Shown: positions 29,501 to 38,344 of the stretch, piece after piece
Layout: the number at the start of each line of letters is the position of its first letter
How positions within the stretch are numbered: the first letter of the stretch is position 1
Assembly (NCBI GenBank): GCA_964561545.1
Contig: CAZLQF010000003.1
Span: 62,001-126,000, forward strand
DNA from: CAZLQF01 sp964561545
Lineage (GTDB): Bacteria > Bacteroidota > Bacteroidia > CAILMK01 > CAYYUA01
Length of the DNA stretch: 64,000 nucleotides
Direction: 5' to 3'
Position numbers and translations under genes: made by a program
The notes under the pieces: generated by a model
The model's database searches: none
What the model was told of the DNA's origin: nothing
What the model saw: the letters and a program-made list of their open reading frames with translations, nothing else

Positions 29501-31900
29501 CAACAATTGATCTTTTGAAATATTGCCAAGGTTCCATAAAGTTGGGTTGACTTGATTAATGTCCGTAGCACTGTTACTTACAGCGACCACCCAACCACTG
29601 GCGTCTACTGCATCGTCTGAGACATTTTGAATTTCTATTGAGTCATCTAAGCCCAATGCGTTCTCGGTGATCAATAAAGTCTTTTTGGGGCTTGAAGCGG
29701 CTTCTACATAAAAGGTGGTATCTTGGTTAAAAGCACTGGTTGTATAAGTATTGCCGGAGTTAGCGATAAAGTTTCCTCCTGTTGCACTGTCATACCAATG
29801 ATAGAAGGATGTGTTGGATGAAGTTGTGAATTTGGGTGCTTTACCTTTACAGAAGGTATCATTATTAACCGTAGGTACTTGGGGTGTAAAAGGAACAAAG
29901 ATCCCTGTGGAAAAGGTGTCATTGCTGAGGTTATTGTCTTCTTGAAGGCTGGTCCAGGTTTTAAAATTATAGTTGCTACCACCTTGAGAAAGGTCAATAG
30001 AATTATTAAACGTATAATTGATGGTGTCTCCGGGACTAAAAGGCGAATTAAGCATGTAGGATTCACTGACTGAAGTATTGCTACCCAATTGATAACCCAC
30101 CGGCACCATTGTATTAGCAGGTATGGTTAGGTTACCCTTGTTTTCAAAAACAACTTTCACAGATTCATTGCTCGTTAAACCGCAAGTTGATTCAGGCTTA
30201 AGCAATTGGCTGATGCCTACATCACCAATTTCAGTAGTAAAGCTATCAACCGCGCAATTAGTGGCTTTACCCACACTGTTGAAAGGCACTACATTCCAAT
30301 AATAGGTGGTATTCAGGGATAAATTTGAATTTGTAAGTGAATATTGAAAAGTAGTAAATGTATCTACCAAAGCTGCTTGACTTTGATTCTGTACATTGGT
30401 GAAGTTGCTATCCAAATACAACAAAAAGCCGTTTGCACTTCCTCCTGATATACCTGTATTAGTAGACCAATTCAATGTAGAATCGACAAGGACGCCATTT
30501 GCATCAGCTGGAGGATATGATTTTATAGCACACAATGGGGGGCTGGTAGATTTGTATTGAATCTCAACGGCAAAACGGAAGGGATTTGCCGGTGCAAAAT
30601 CAAACCAATTTGGACTTCCTGATGGTGAGGTGAAGAAATAAGCTCCTTGCCTTGGCGGATTTTCATTCTGAAATTTAAAAGTAACATTATTGGTGCCAAC
30701 TTGCCTAACGCCAACAAAGAAATCACCACTTACCTGAACTGCGGAATCTAATTGAATCAGGGCTTGCCCGGCTACTGTTTGTAAAGTATCCGTTTCGTAA
30801 AGCAAGGCACCGGGTGTTGCTTGAGCAGTCGCATCCCAAACACCAATTTGATAATCAAGGCCAGCATTATCAAAATTGACATTAACCTGAATGATACTGT
30901 CGGCCGTTGGAGTATTGAAATTTGCTACAAAGTCGCCAGTAGCACCATTAAATCCTACTCCTCCCGGGCTCAAAGGTTGAGCAGGATACACATAAGATTC
31001 ATTGTTATTGGTTACCTCCTGAACCACTGAAATAGCGTTATTGGTATTGTTAGAATCGTTTGGTACTGAAACCGTAACGGTATCTGTGCCTAAATTCGTT
31101 GGTGTAAAACTGGGATTGGTAAAGGTTACTGTGAAAATATCTCCAGAATTAAAAGTAGGAATATTTACGGTGCTTGTAAAATTATTTGCCCCAGTTATGT
31201 CAAGAGTTACAGGCACATTGGATTGGGATACACCATTGTTCACAACCCTTGCCTGTACTTCATGATCATTGTTGACTCTGATTTTACCAAGGGTATAGTT
31301 ATTGGTAACAGCTAAATCAGGTTTTAAAGTATCGTAAAGAAAATCATCAATGAATACCTCAAATGCACCAACTTGTAAATGGCGAAGGGCTATGTGTTCA
31401 TTGTTACCAATCAAACTTGTATTGGTAAGGGGAACCGTGAACTCCTGAAAGCTCCCGTTTGGCGGATTGACTGTATCTATAGGGATATAGCCTGCTATAT
31501 TTGAAGTATCGGGCATAACCCCAACTTCTATTAGTTCATCACCGCTTGCATCTTCATCACTGGCTTTAAAAGTGACAGATTTACCACCATTAGGTAGATC
31601 CGTAAATTTAGGCGAGATCAAAAAGGTTTGGTTGGCATCATTCAACTCTATAAGGTTAGGTGTTGTTGGGGGTGCTATTCCGGCATCATTGGTATTTACG
31701 GTCCTCGTACCAGAAGTTTCTACACCTCCATTCTGAACTATGTTCCAGCATGGACTAAGCGAAGGAGCTGTTACACTGTCGAATCCATGGCTATAGGGAT
31801 AAGTATTACCGGAACAAGTGGTTTGCGCTTCAAGATTGAAAGCTAATAAACTTGAAACCACAAAAATCACTAACGCTTGGGTAAAATTTTTAAATTCCAT
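26513..31900 (-). CDS. Giant secreted PKD-repeat protein with T9SS type A sorting domain
   Basis: This 1795-residue protein has a signal peptide (about 1-25), an N-terminal beta-sandwich that may be MAM/cleaved-adhesin-like (about 30-190), CARDB-like and Ig-like domains (about 190-735), a lamin-tail-like domain (about 740-880), and eight PKD-type repeats of about 82 residues (about 1048-1705). Each PKD repeat has a WxFGxG core, and most carry two cysteines at equivalent places, suggesting one disulfide per repeat. The last 85 residues are a T9SS type A sorting domain (YPNPFKQAINIDYEL, then GVFILKLW). It is probably exported and anchored to the surface as an adhesin or matrix protein. Confidence 0.9.
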   Translation of the reverse strand: MEFKNFTQALVIFVVSSLLAFNLEAQTTCSGNTYPYSHGFDSVTAPSLSPCWNIVQNGGVETSGTRTVNTNDAGIAPPTTPNLIELNDANQTFLISPKFTDLPNGGKSVTFKASDEDASGDELIEVGVMPDTSNIAGYIPIDTVNPPNGSFQEFTVPLTNTSLIGNNEHIALRHLQVGAFEVFIDDFLYDTLKPDLAVTNNYTLGKIRVNNDHEVQARVVNNGVSQSNVPVTLDITGANNFTSTVNIPTFNSGDIFTVTFTNPSFTPTNLGTDTVTVSVPNDSNNTNNAISVVQEVTNNNESYVYPAQPLSPGGVGFNGATGDFVANFNTPTADSIIQVNVNFDNAGLDYQIGVWDATAQATPGALLYETDTLQTVAGQALIQLDSAVQVSGDFFVGVRQVGTNNVTFKFQNENPPRQGAYFFTSPSGSPNWFDFAPANPFRFAVEIQYKSTSPPLCAIKSYPPADANGVLVDSTLNWSTNTGISGGSANGFLLYLDSNFTNVQNQSQAALVDTFTTFQYSLTNSNLSLNTTYYWNVVPFNSVGKATNCAVDSFTTEIGDVGISQLLKPESTCGLTSNESVKVVFENKGNLTIPANTMVPVGYQLGSNTSVSESYMLNSPFSPGDTINYTFNNSIDLSQGGSNYNFKTWTSLQEDNNLSNDTFSTGIFVPFTPQVPTVNNDTFCKGKAPKFTTSSNTSFYHWYDSATGGNFIANSGNTYTTSAFNQDTTFYVEAASSPKKTLLITENALGLDDSIEIQNVSDDAVDASGWVVAVSNSATDINQVNPTLWNLGNISKDQLLYRTDAGGPNPWGSNIVWDPNVPGWAIIIDDQGEVVDFVAWGWSQSNLQNFNPTINGFNISLNNQWSGGGTNACNIGSNVIRTGSLDDNDASNFTCGNPNVGAPNPQFNYPEVCTSSRVSANAISRDATTSFMEGSPFNGVSGNQTMANPDSACVGDTMTYKFPAPGNFSNSEYGNKWEISEIQFETMAGSGAQDTNFTPATTNADAQLMYVASPSEGNNLFEISVKVNLLSACDTSFTNYLYIEPGPQANFALADSCPVNLQFNNNSNLSSQMSTSSWDFGDGNTASNRSPVHTYGQSGNYDVELVLTSKQGCGADTATKNVQIAPKPQVDFAFDTTCQNQSITFNNNSSISTGSLSYQWNFGNGQTSTDINGTQTYNTATNRDVTLTATSNKGCSNSITKTVGVDPTPNTDFTILGSQYCQGDTLNFIDQTTNQGLSPNYEWNFGNGDASVVKDPNYAYSSSGNFNVALSVATDSGCIATQTKQISVDATPQVDFIVGNTSICESNPVQFNNATSFTGSGSVNYNWSFGDGTTDNQPNASNTYAVAGEYQVQLNAIPSQSACQNSLTKSILVGKKPSANFTAPNDACQGSTIQFNDNSQYQGNESLNYNWDLGNTTADAKDTSITYSTANDYTVTLTTTTDSTNCTDSKSQSLTIHADPEIVNLSNDGDCSNQLINFNTQVNYSGDSLAHTWDFGDGAFSNQPNPKHEFTSSGNYNVQYIAKSPTFSCADTISQNLNITESPSANFQTPQLICTDEAVTFTNSSQGGAGSLSYDWDFDNGQTSTDENPDVTFNNTGDLDISLVTTESNNNCTDTATKMVTVNETPNSNFSIDKNGSQVVMNTANNTYASYEWNFGDGSSSFEVNPVHTYDNSGQYPITLSVETDAGCSSQSTDTVDIATSIDQQLANSIDLATYPNPFKQAINIDYELPNAKTVKMQVVDQTGRTVSTLIDEEQAAGKHQIEFDPAKHGYSSGVFILKLWIDEQSEQQMLISIE

Positions 31901-32053
31901 AAATATTTTTTTTAAGTATTAAGTTGATTGCTATAATAGGTGTTTTATTTAACTTAAATGGACGAAATTATCTTTTTATTAGTTGTATTGACGGAGCTAA
32001 ATTAATAAAAAAACAGCATTTGTAATTAAGATTGTTTTTATTGGTAATGAACT

Positions 32054-32443
32054 TTACTGAATAAAGCGAATGGTTAACGGATACCGGTAAGGGATGCCAT
32101 CGTTGGCTTTGATGCAAGCTACGATCATGAATGCAAAATAAAGGATGGTTATAATACCTGTTAAAGGAAGGGTAAAAATCATAGCAAATGGGTGGGCCGG
32201 GAAAGCAACTGTTAATCCTAAGGCAACTATAACAATGACGTAAATAAATACACTGATCTGAAAATTAAGGGATTCTTTACCCTGATCATCTACCAAGGGA
32301 TGTTCATCTTTTTTTACCATCCAGATGATGAGCGGGCCAATGAAGTTACCAAAAGGAACAATAAAGCCGGCAAAGCCCAATAGATGACATAACATGGCCA
32401 ATGTATTAGCTTGTCGGTTGTTGTTGGTAATGTTTTGATCCAT
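32054..32443 (-). CDS. DUF4870 small membrane protein
   Basis: This 129-residue protein has three hydrophobic segments (about 18-42, 65-85, 93-113). LAMLCHLLGFAGFIVPFGNFIGPLIIWMVKK and the following HPLVDDQGKESLNFQ match the DUF4870 (Tic20-like) pattern. Family members are inner-membrane proteins of unknown function. It stands alone between the PKD gene and the DprE2-like gene. The minus strand shows TACCTTTA about 30 bases upstream, one base from the Bacteroidota -7 consensus. Confidence 0.88.
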   Translation of the reverse strand: MDQNITNNNRQANTLAMLCHLLGFAGFIVPFGNFIGPLIIWMVKKDEHPLVDDQGKESLNFQISVFIYVIVIVALGLTVAFPAHPFAMIFTLPLTGIITILYFAFMIVACIKANDGIPYRYPLTIRFIQ

Positions 32444-32638
32444 AATTAATTTTAATGACGTAAAGGTACAAGTTTTTAAGCTTAATTAAGTGAAGATGAT
32501 GAAATAATTAAAGAGAATTGAAATACTAAAACGATCATCATGGTCTTGTAATCAATTAAGGAAAAGGCTTTTACAGGGGGATTTAAAAATTAAGTCAGGA
32601 TTGAAGGCATCACTTAACTTAAAGGCACCTAAAGCGTT

Positions 32639-33379
32639 TTATAATTTCATTTTTTTAAAGATGTTTTCCGGAATCAATTTGATGATCAGCATGATGTAGC
32701 GCCAATACCATTTAGTATAAAGATGGTTTCGCTTTTTTTGTTGCGCTTTGTAAGTATCTTTGGCTACTTGTTCAGGGGTAGCTGTTATAACAGGTGGTAA
32801 ATCTTTGCCCTCGGTCATTTTGGTTCTCACAAATCCTGGCTTAACCGTTAATACATGGACGCCTTTTTTAGCCATTCGGTTTCTTAGGCCTGAAAGGTAG
32901 GCGGAAAAGCCTGCCTTAGAACTGCCGTAAAAATAATTACTCTGGCGTCCGCGATCACCTGCTACGGAGCTAATACCAATAATGAATCCGTCACCTTGCC
33001 TTTCGAGTTCTTTGGCAGCAAGGTTGAGGATGTTTACGCAAGCATTGTAGTTGGTTTCGATGATTTTACGAGCCTCCTTAGCATTTTTTTCTGCCTCTTC
33101 CTGATTTCCGAGATAGCCGATGGCACTTACAACTCCATAAGGTTTAGGATCAAGGTTGAGGTAAAAGTCAATATGACTTTCATAATTAAGGCCATCAAAT
33201 TCAACGGCCTGGGCCCTTATTTCATAACGGATTTCGAGGTCCTTCACTTCATGCTCCAATCTTGAAGCATTCCTTGCTGCTAAATACAGGTTGTAACCCT
33301 TTGATGCATAGAGCCGATAAATGGCTTGGGCAATGTCCGAGGTAGCGCCTAAAATCAAAATGTATTGTTCGTCATTCAT
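32639..33379 (-). CDS. DprE2-like short-chain reductase
   Basis: This 246-residue SDR has a cofactor motif GATSDIAQAI (11-20) and catalytic S137/S138, Y151 and K155. The SSVAGDRGRQSNYFYGSSKAG region (about 137-157) is the distinctive form of decaprenylphospho-2-keto-ribose reductases (DprE2), which complete the epimerisation of polyprenyl-phospho-ribose to arabinose. Its start overlaps the end of the DprE1-like FAD enzyme by four bases (33376-33379), as expected for partners in one two-step reaction. Whether the substrate here is polyprenyl-phospho-ribose or another sugar is inference. The UbiA-type transferase that would make the substrate is not in the window. Confidence 0.8.
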   Translation of the reverse strand: MNDEQYILILGATSDIAQAIYRLYASKGYNLYLAARNASRLEHEVKDLEIRYEIRAQAVEFDGLNYESHIDFYLNLDPKPYGVVSAIGYLGNQEEAEKNAKEARKIIETNYNACVNILNLAAKELERQGDGFIIGISSVAGDRGRQSNYFYGSSKAGFSAYLSGLRNRMAKKGVHVLTVKPGFVRTKMTEGKDLPPVITATPEQVAKDTYKAQQKKRNHLYTKWYWRYIMLIIKLIPENIFKKMKL

Positions 33380-34689
33380 AAGCCGAGTCTTTCCGAGAGG
33401 GTTGAAGTAAATTTTCCATGGGGATCATATTGGCTTTTAATCTCCTTGAACCTGTTTAATTCAGGATAAGAGGCTGAAAACACGGATTCAGGCATTCGGG
33501 CATCTTTGGCGAGGTAGATCCTACCATCGTATTTAAGCACCAACTTGTCCAATTCCTTTAAAAAAGCAAGCACTTCATCATTGACCGGGAAATCCAAGGC
33601 CAAGGTATAACCTTCTGTTGGAAATGAAAGCAATCCGTCCTGCGGGCCGAACAATTTTAAAACCGTCAAAAAGGACGCCAGCCCCTTCTTGACAATTTTT
33701 TCCAGAATCACCGGAATGCCTTCATAGCTTTCTTTAAGGGGCAGTACGAATTGATACTGGACAAAACCTCGCTTGCCATACATCCGGTTCCAGTGTTTGA
33801 TCTTGTCCAGAGGATAAAAAAAGGGGTTTAGCGAGGTAAGAGTTGATTGATTATGAGCAGCTCGATGGTAATAAAGGAAATTAAAAGACCGGATGCTTAG
33901 GTCATTTAACACAAATGCCGGCAAGTAAAAAGGCATGTTGATGGACTTACCTTCAATGGGGGATTGAGTGCTGGAAAGAGGGCTAACCTCATCTTTTGTA
34001 GCATGTTCCCCAACTGAAAGGACGCTTCTCCCAAATTGCTTGCCTTTGGCAAGGCAATCCAGCCAGGCTACCGAATAGGTGTAATCCTTGGTTTCATCAA
34101 ATAGCTTGAAGATTTGGTCCAGGTTGTTGGCCTTGTAGGTGGTTGCTTTAATAAAAGGCGTTTCTACTGGTTTAAGTTGAAAAGTAGCTTCCAGGATTAA
34201 TCCTGTTAGGCCCATTCCTCCACATGTGGCCTGGAATAATTGCTGATTATGCTCAGGACCACAGTTGACCAATGATCCATCAGCCAAAAGAAGCTTAATA
34301 TTCTGCACATGATCGCCAAAAGTTCCTTCTTTGTGATGGTTTTTTCCGTGAACATCCGAAGCAATGGCTCCGCCTATCGTAACGTATTTAGTACCTGGTG
34401 AAACCGGCAAAAACCAGCCTTTGGGTACCAATTGCTCAATAATTTCAAGAAGACTTAAACCTGCTTCACAGGTAAGGATGCCATTTTGTTGGTCAAATGC
34501 AATAAAACGTTGGTAATGAAGGGATGATAAAACATTGGCTTGAAGCGAGGCATCGCCATAGGAACGGCCAAGCCCCCTGGGAATTAAACAATCCAGTTGA
34601 TTGATTTGATGCCTGGCTTCATCCTCAAACGAAAAATCATTTACCTCAGCCTCAATGGTTGGAAAGTTGCCCCAATTGGCGATTTGCAT
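33376..34689 (-). CDS. DprE1-like FAD-dependent sugar oxidase
   Basis: This 437-residue protein has the vanillyl-alcohol-oxidase-type FAD domain: PRGLGRSYGDASL (37-49) and GGAIASDVHGKNHH (106-119), in which H114 matches the conserved histidine near FAD of mycobacterial DprE1. The C-terminal domain holds IYLAKDARM with K395 at the place of the essential substrate-binding lysine. Mycobacterial DprE1 oxidises the ribose C2 of decaprenyl-phospho-ribose. A four-base overlap with the DprE2-like gene supports a joint role. Upstream on the same strand are two sugar epimerase genes. A related function, oxidation of another lipid-linked or nucleotide sugar, cannot be excluded. Confidence 0.8.
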   Translation of the reverse strand: MQIANWGNFPTIEAEVNDFSFEDEARHQINQLDCLIPRGLGRSYGDASLQANVLSSLHYQRFIAFDQQNGILTCEAGLSLLEIIEQLVPKGWFLPVSPGTKYVTIGGAIASDVHGKNHHKEGTFGDHVQNIKLLLADGSLVNCGPEHNQQLFQATCGGMGLTGLILEATFQLKPVETPFIKATTYKANNLDQIFKLFDETKDYTYSVAWLDCLAKGKQFGRSVLSVGEHATKDEVSPLSSTQSPIEGKSINMPFYLPAFVLNDLSIRSFNFLYYHRAAHNQSTLTSLNPFFYPLDKIKHWNRMYGKRGFVQYQFVLPLKESYEGIPVILEKIVKKGLASFLTVLKLFGPQDGLLSFPTEGYTLALDFPVNDEVLAFLKELDKLVLKYDGRIYLAKDARMPESVFSASYPELNRFKEIKSQYDPHGKFTSTLSERLGL

Positions 34690-34897
34690 TTAAAAATGGT
34701 TTGATTATGAAAGAAGAACCCATGCTCCCCAGCATTTATTCATCCAAGTCACTATTGGTTTTCATATTCTTTCATCACAGCAAAATTGTTTTAGGACTTA
34801 TATGTTCTTGGTAGTAATAAAATAAGTTGCTAAGAGGCTTGGCTGGCATCTCAATGTTTGCCTTTTCCATCATTTTCTCAATACTAAGAACTAACTA

Positions 34898-35842
34898 CTA
34901 TTCCCTTAAGTCAGCCGTTTTCTTATTTTCCAGGTACCAATCGATGGTTTCCTTAAGGCCTTCTTCAAAGGTATATTCAGGTTGCCAATTGAACACTTCG
35001 TTCATGCGGCCAACATCCAAAACCTTTCGATGAACGCCATTGGGCATGGACGTATCCCATTCCACTTCGCCTTGGAAGCGGGTAAATTGCTGGATGGTAT
35101 CTGCCAATTGTTTGATGCTGATGCCTTCACCGGTTCCGATGTTGATAGGCTTGAGGCCATGCTCAAGTTCAATAGCCCTTACAATAACTTCAGCGGCATC
35201 TTTTACGTACAGGAATTCCCGAATTGGGGAGCCATCGCCCCATAAGGTCACTTTTTCTTTTGCATCGGTAAATTTCTTGATGAGGGCAGAAAGTACATGA
35301 GAGCGATATTCGGTAAACACATCATGAGGCCCGAACAGGTTGGTAAGGATCAAATGATTGGATTCAATGCCGTATTGCTTGTAGTATGCATTTTGCGCTA
35401 CTTGTTGGATTTTTTTACTAATGCCGTATGATTCTACTGTATCATGCAAAGGGCCATCCCAAAAATTATCTTCATTGAGATCGCCGGTCAAGTGGCCAGG
35501 ATAAGCACAGGCGGAGCCAATTGGTAAAATTTTCTTAACCCCCCAGTTACCGGCTGCTTCAAAAGCATTCACCGCCATTTTGGTATTTTTCTGAAATATG
35601 GTGGCTGGTTCTGCTTTATTGATACCAATTCCTCCGTAATAAGCAGCAGAATGGATCAATACGTCAAGGGCTCCGTGGTTTTGGACCAGTTCCCGCATGT
35701 AATCATCAACCCCTTCATTGGTTTCCAGGTTGAAATCCTTGCTTCGGGGTGCAAATACTTGATACCCTTTCGTTTCTGCTTTTTCTACGATATGGCGGCC
35801 TAAAAATCCATTGCCGCCTGTTACTAATATTTTTTTAGGCAT
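34898..35842 (-). CDS. GDP-L-fucose synthase-like NAD-dependent epimerase/reductase
   Basis: This 314-residue extended SDR has GGNGFLGRHIV (8-18), a GSACAYP segment in the position of the fucose synthase GSSCIYP, and the catalytic YGISK motif. LIHSAAYYGGIGINKAEPATIFQKN is also close to Fcl proteins, which turn GDP-4-keto-6-deoxymannose into GDP-L-fucose. A related nucleotide-sugar epimerase is possible because gmd, the partner of fcl, is absent. The start overlaps the end of the preceding epimerase by eight bases, so the two are coupled. Both probably supply activated sugars to surface glycan synthesis. Confidence 0.8.
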   Translation of the reverse strand: MPKKILVTGGNGFLGRHIVEKAETKGYQVFAPRSKDFNLETNEGVDDYMRELVQNHGALDVLIHSAAYYGGIGINKAEPATIFQKNTKMAVNAFEAAGNWGVKKILPIGSACAYPGHLTGDLNEDNFWDGPLHDTVESYGISKKIQQVAQNAYYKQYGIESNHLILTNLFGPHDVFTEYRSHVLSALIKKFTDAKEKVTLWGDGSPIREFLYVKDAAEVIVRAIELEHGLKPINIGTGEGISIKQLADTIQQFTRFQGEVEWDTSMPNGVHRKVLDVGRMNEVFNWQPEYTFEEGLKETIDWYLENKKTADLRE

Positions 35843-36755
35843 TTTTCCACTCGCTTTTGATGTAAATATGTCTTAAAATCTTGATCAATTCCTGGATGCC
35901 TTCATCCATGTCTATTTTCGTTTGATAGCCCAGTTTTTTGATCTTTTCATAGCTGACCTCGTAATCCCGTTTGTCCTTGTCTTCTCCAATATCGGCTTCA
36001 TGGAGGTAATAATCGATGTAGTCATTGATCTTTTGAGCCACCTCTCGCTTGGTATAGTTCATGGCTTCGTTGCCTACGTTGTAGGCGCCTCCTTTCATTT
36101 TTTCCAGGTTGTCAATGGTAAAGGGATAAACATTGGCTGCATCCCATACATGTAAAAATGTTCTCCGGAAGTGGCCTTCATAGAGAATGATCTGCCGATT
36201 GTGCAATGCCTGGTAAACGAAATCATTCACCATCAAATCTAAGCGAAGTCTTGGAGAGATGCCAAATACAGTGGCAAAACGAAGCCCAACACCTCCATAA
36301 TCGGTTATCATATTTTCTGCTTCCCATTTGGTAGAGCCGTATAAGGTCAATGGATCAATGGGTGTTTCTTCCGTACAAATACCCTCTACTTTACCATAGG
36401 TAGAACCGGTAGAGGCAAAAATAATGTCGCGGCCATCCAATAAATCGATCAAGTTTTTGGTGCCATCCACGTTGATGGTTCTTGCCCGGTCAGGGTCGGA
36501 AGCACAAGCTGGGTAGCCAACAATGGCGGATAAGTGGATCACCATATCGCAACCCTTAATGGCCTCTTTTAATTGATTTTTATCCCGGACATCTCCGGTT
36601 ATAATGGATAGGTTGGGATCAGTGGCAAAGTGAAGGATGGGTTTAACCCCCCACATGAAAGTATCAAATAAAACTACTTCATATTTTCGTTCAAGGAGCA
36701 TGGGGATCAGGGTGGATCCAATGTAGCCCGCCCCTCCGGTTACCAATATTTTCAT
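35835..36755 (-). CDS. NAD-dependent nucleotide-sugar epimerase/dehydratase
   Basis: This 306-residue extended SDR has GGAGYIGSTLIPMLL (7-21), a D-x-x-D step at TGDVRDKNQLK, HLSAIVGYPACASDPD, and the catalytic YGSTKWEAE. It is GalE-like in the N-terminal half, but the specific sugar is unclear. It is the first of four minus-strand genes leading to the DprE1/DprE2-like pair, of which the next overlaps it by eight bases. A role in making a nucleotide sugar for a polysaccharide or glycolipid is the best reading. Confidence 0.82.
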   Translation of the reverse strand: MKILVTGGAGYIGSTLIPMLLERKYEVVLFDTFMWGVKPILHFATDPNLSIITGDVRDKNQLKEAIKGCDMVIHLSAIVGYPACASDPDRARTINVDGTKNLIDLLDGRDIIFASTGSTYGKVEGICTEETPIDPLTLYGSTKWEAENMITDYGGVGLRFATVFGISPRLRLDLMVNDFVYQALHNRQIILYEGHFRRTFLHVWDAANVYPFTIDNLEKMKGGAYNVGNEAMNYTKREVAQKINDYIDYYLHEADIGEDKDKRDYEVSYEKIKKLGYQTKIDMDEGIQELIKILRHIYIKSEWKNA

Positions 36756-37315
36756 TGTTGATTCAAGGTTTTGTTATTGATTGATTTGGTTGTACAAATA
36801 GGCCTCGAAATTACAATTGGTTGGGGTAATTTCAAAAATTTTGCATTGAGGCGATGATTTTCTAAAGGGTTAACCCTGCTAATTTAAAAAAGTTGTATCC
36901 TGGCCTAATTTAAAGTTGTTATTGAGCGCTTTTTTAACTGATTGATTAACATTTGATAATGGTATTCATAATTGATAAAGCGGAAAGTGGGGGTATTTTG
37001 TTGTTGCTTAGGCTTGCTTTTTTTCGGATAGCTCATTGATATAATCCGGTTTAGGGCATTGTATGGGAGGTCCTAAATGAGTATTGAGTTATCCATTGAA
37101 TCCGGTCAAACAATTGTTGGCAGTATTGTGGTTAGAATTTTGGATCTTGTTACTGTAGCTGGCATTGTTCACTATAATTGATAGGGCAATTGGTTTACTT
37201 TGGGGCATTTTTAAAAAGCGCCTATTCGGAGAAGGACCAATAGAATTATTTCGGCTGCTTACCTGAAATAACCACGTCCACTAAATAAAACTCGGTAAAG
37301 TAGTACCTATTGGGG
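36756..37315. other. Long intergenic region, no gene seen
   Basis: These 560 bases lie upstream of the epimerase operon and downstream of the coiled-coil protein gene. Only reading frames under 40 residues occur. A short direct repeat (CTAATTTAAA followed by GTTGT) is seen twice near 36880-36920, too small to interpret. The operon promoter should lie here, but no clean TAnnTTTG box was found. Confidence 0.35.
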
Positions 37316-37984
37316 TTATTGTAAATTATTTAAACGGTATTTCAGGTTTTCAACGATTTTGGATTGCTCCTTAAGGCTTTTACTTTCATCTTTTCGCTGT
37401 TGCTCAATTTGCTTAAGCTTTTTTTCCGAGTTTTGAATGGTAGTAGTACATTCCTCAATGGTTTCCTTATGTGCTTGGGCATTGTTCTTGAGTTCATTCA
37501 TTGTTTTCTCATGTTCTTCTAAATTACTTTGGGCATCTTCAAGTATTGCTTTGGTCGCCTCCTTTGCTTTGGCTAATGCAAAATCATGAATGAGCTTTTT
37601 GGCTGCTTTGTAATTAGGATGGTCAAATGCTACATATGCATTTTCAAAAGTTTGAAAGAAAACGGTCATAGAAACGCCTTGGTCTTGAGACGCTAACTTG
37701 GTATAGATCCATAAAGGTTCCTTGCTTATCGAGGGAATTTGTACTTCCTTCCCTGTTACTTGCTTTCTGGACTTATTAACGTCATCGTTGTCAAAGTCTT
37801 TTAAACGCCTTTTCCATTGCCGTTTAATAGGCCTACGGTCTGCCTCAGGGATTGCTACTTTAATGCCCGGCTGGGTTCCTTTTTCCATTAATTCCCTAAC
37901 GAGGGTTACTTCTATTGCTTGGCTGCTAACCAAAGATGGAAAAATAATCAACAAGGGAAGGATTGATAAAATTATATATCGCAT
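37316..37984 (-). CDS. Secreted hypothetical protein with coiled coil
   Basis: This 222-residue protein has a signal peptide (hydrophobic ISILPLLIIFPSLVSSQ, about 4-22), a globular part (about 25-135) and a long charged coiled coil (about 137-220) rich in E, K and Q heptads. I do not recognise a family. The globular part includes PIKRQWKRRLKDFDNDD and a WIYTKLASQDQGVSMTVFF strand. It resembles periplasmic Bacteroidota proteins in general layout only. It is isolated, with large gaps on both sides. Function unknown. Confidence 0.7.
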   Translation of the reverse strand: MRYIILSILPLLIIFPSLVSSQAIEVTLVRELMEKGTQPGIKVAIPEADRRPIKRQWKRRLKDFDNDDVNKSRKQVTGKEVQIPSISKEPLWIYTKLASQDQGVSMTVFFQTFENAYVAFDHPNYKAAKKLIHDFALAKAKEATKAILEDAQSNLEEHEKTMNELKNNAQAHKETIEECTTTIQNSEKKLKQIEQQRKDESKSLKEQSKIVENLKYRLNNLQ

Positions 37985-38344
37985 GATTTTAAGATTGAAA
38001 ACATAAAATTAAAATAAAAAAGTACATTGAAAACCTTTGTTGAGGTGCTTTGGGTGAATTTGAAAAGAAGCGGGATGTCTTTATGAAGTCTATTTCTTTA
38101 TGGAACTATGTTCTTTTTTAATGATTTTACTTTCCCCTTCATCCCTTTAAAAAAGGGAGTTTTTTACAGGATTGAATGGGTTGGTAACAATTTCTCTACT
38201 TGCATTTAAGGATGCAGGAACTGAATGCCGTAACCATTCTCCGCAAAAAGCGGGTCCGGTTCAGTTAGGAAAGGGCCGTAATCCTGAATTGGTGATTTTA
38301 GGATTAAAAAACGTGTTTATCCATTCTTCAATAGCCTAAAAATA
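37985..38344. other. Intergenic region with a small hairpin
   Basis: These 360 bases hold no gene. A hairpin with a 7-base stem occurs at 38142-38158, followed by a T run on the plus strand. No plus-strand gene lies upstream of it, so it does not make an obvious terminator, and it may instead belong to a scattered repeat. Confidence 0.35.

Noticed and set aside
26513..31900. Possible CRISPR-like or tandem DNA repeats in the PKD gene
   Set aside because: The repetition is at protein level in about 82-residue units of diverged DNA, not as short identical direct repeats with spacers.
37985..38344. A terminator at 38142-38158
   Set aside because: The T run follows on the plus strand, where no gene ends nearby, and on the minus strand there is no T run after the stem.
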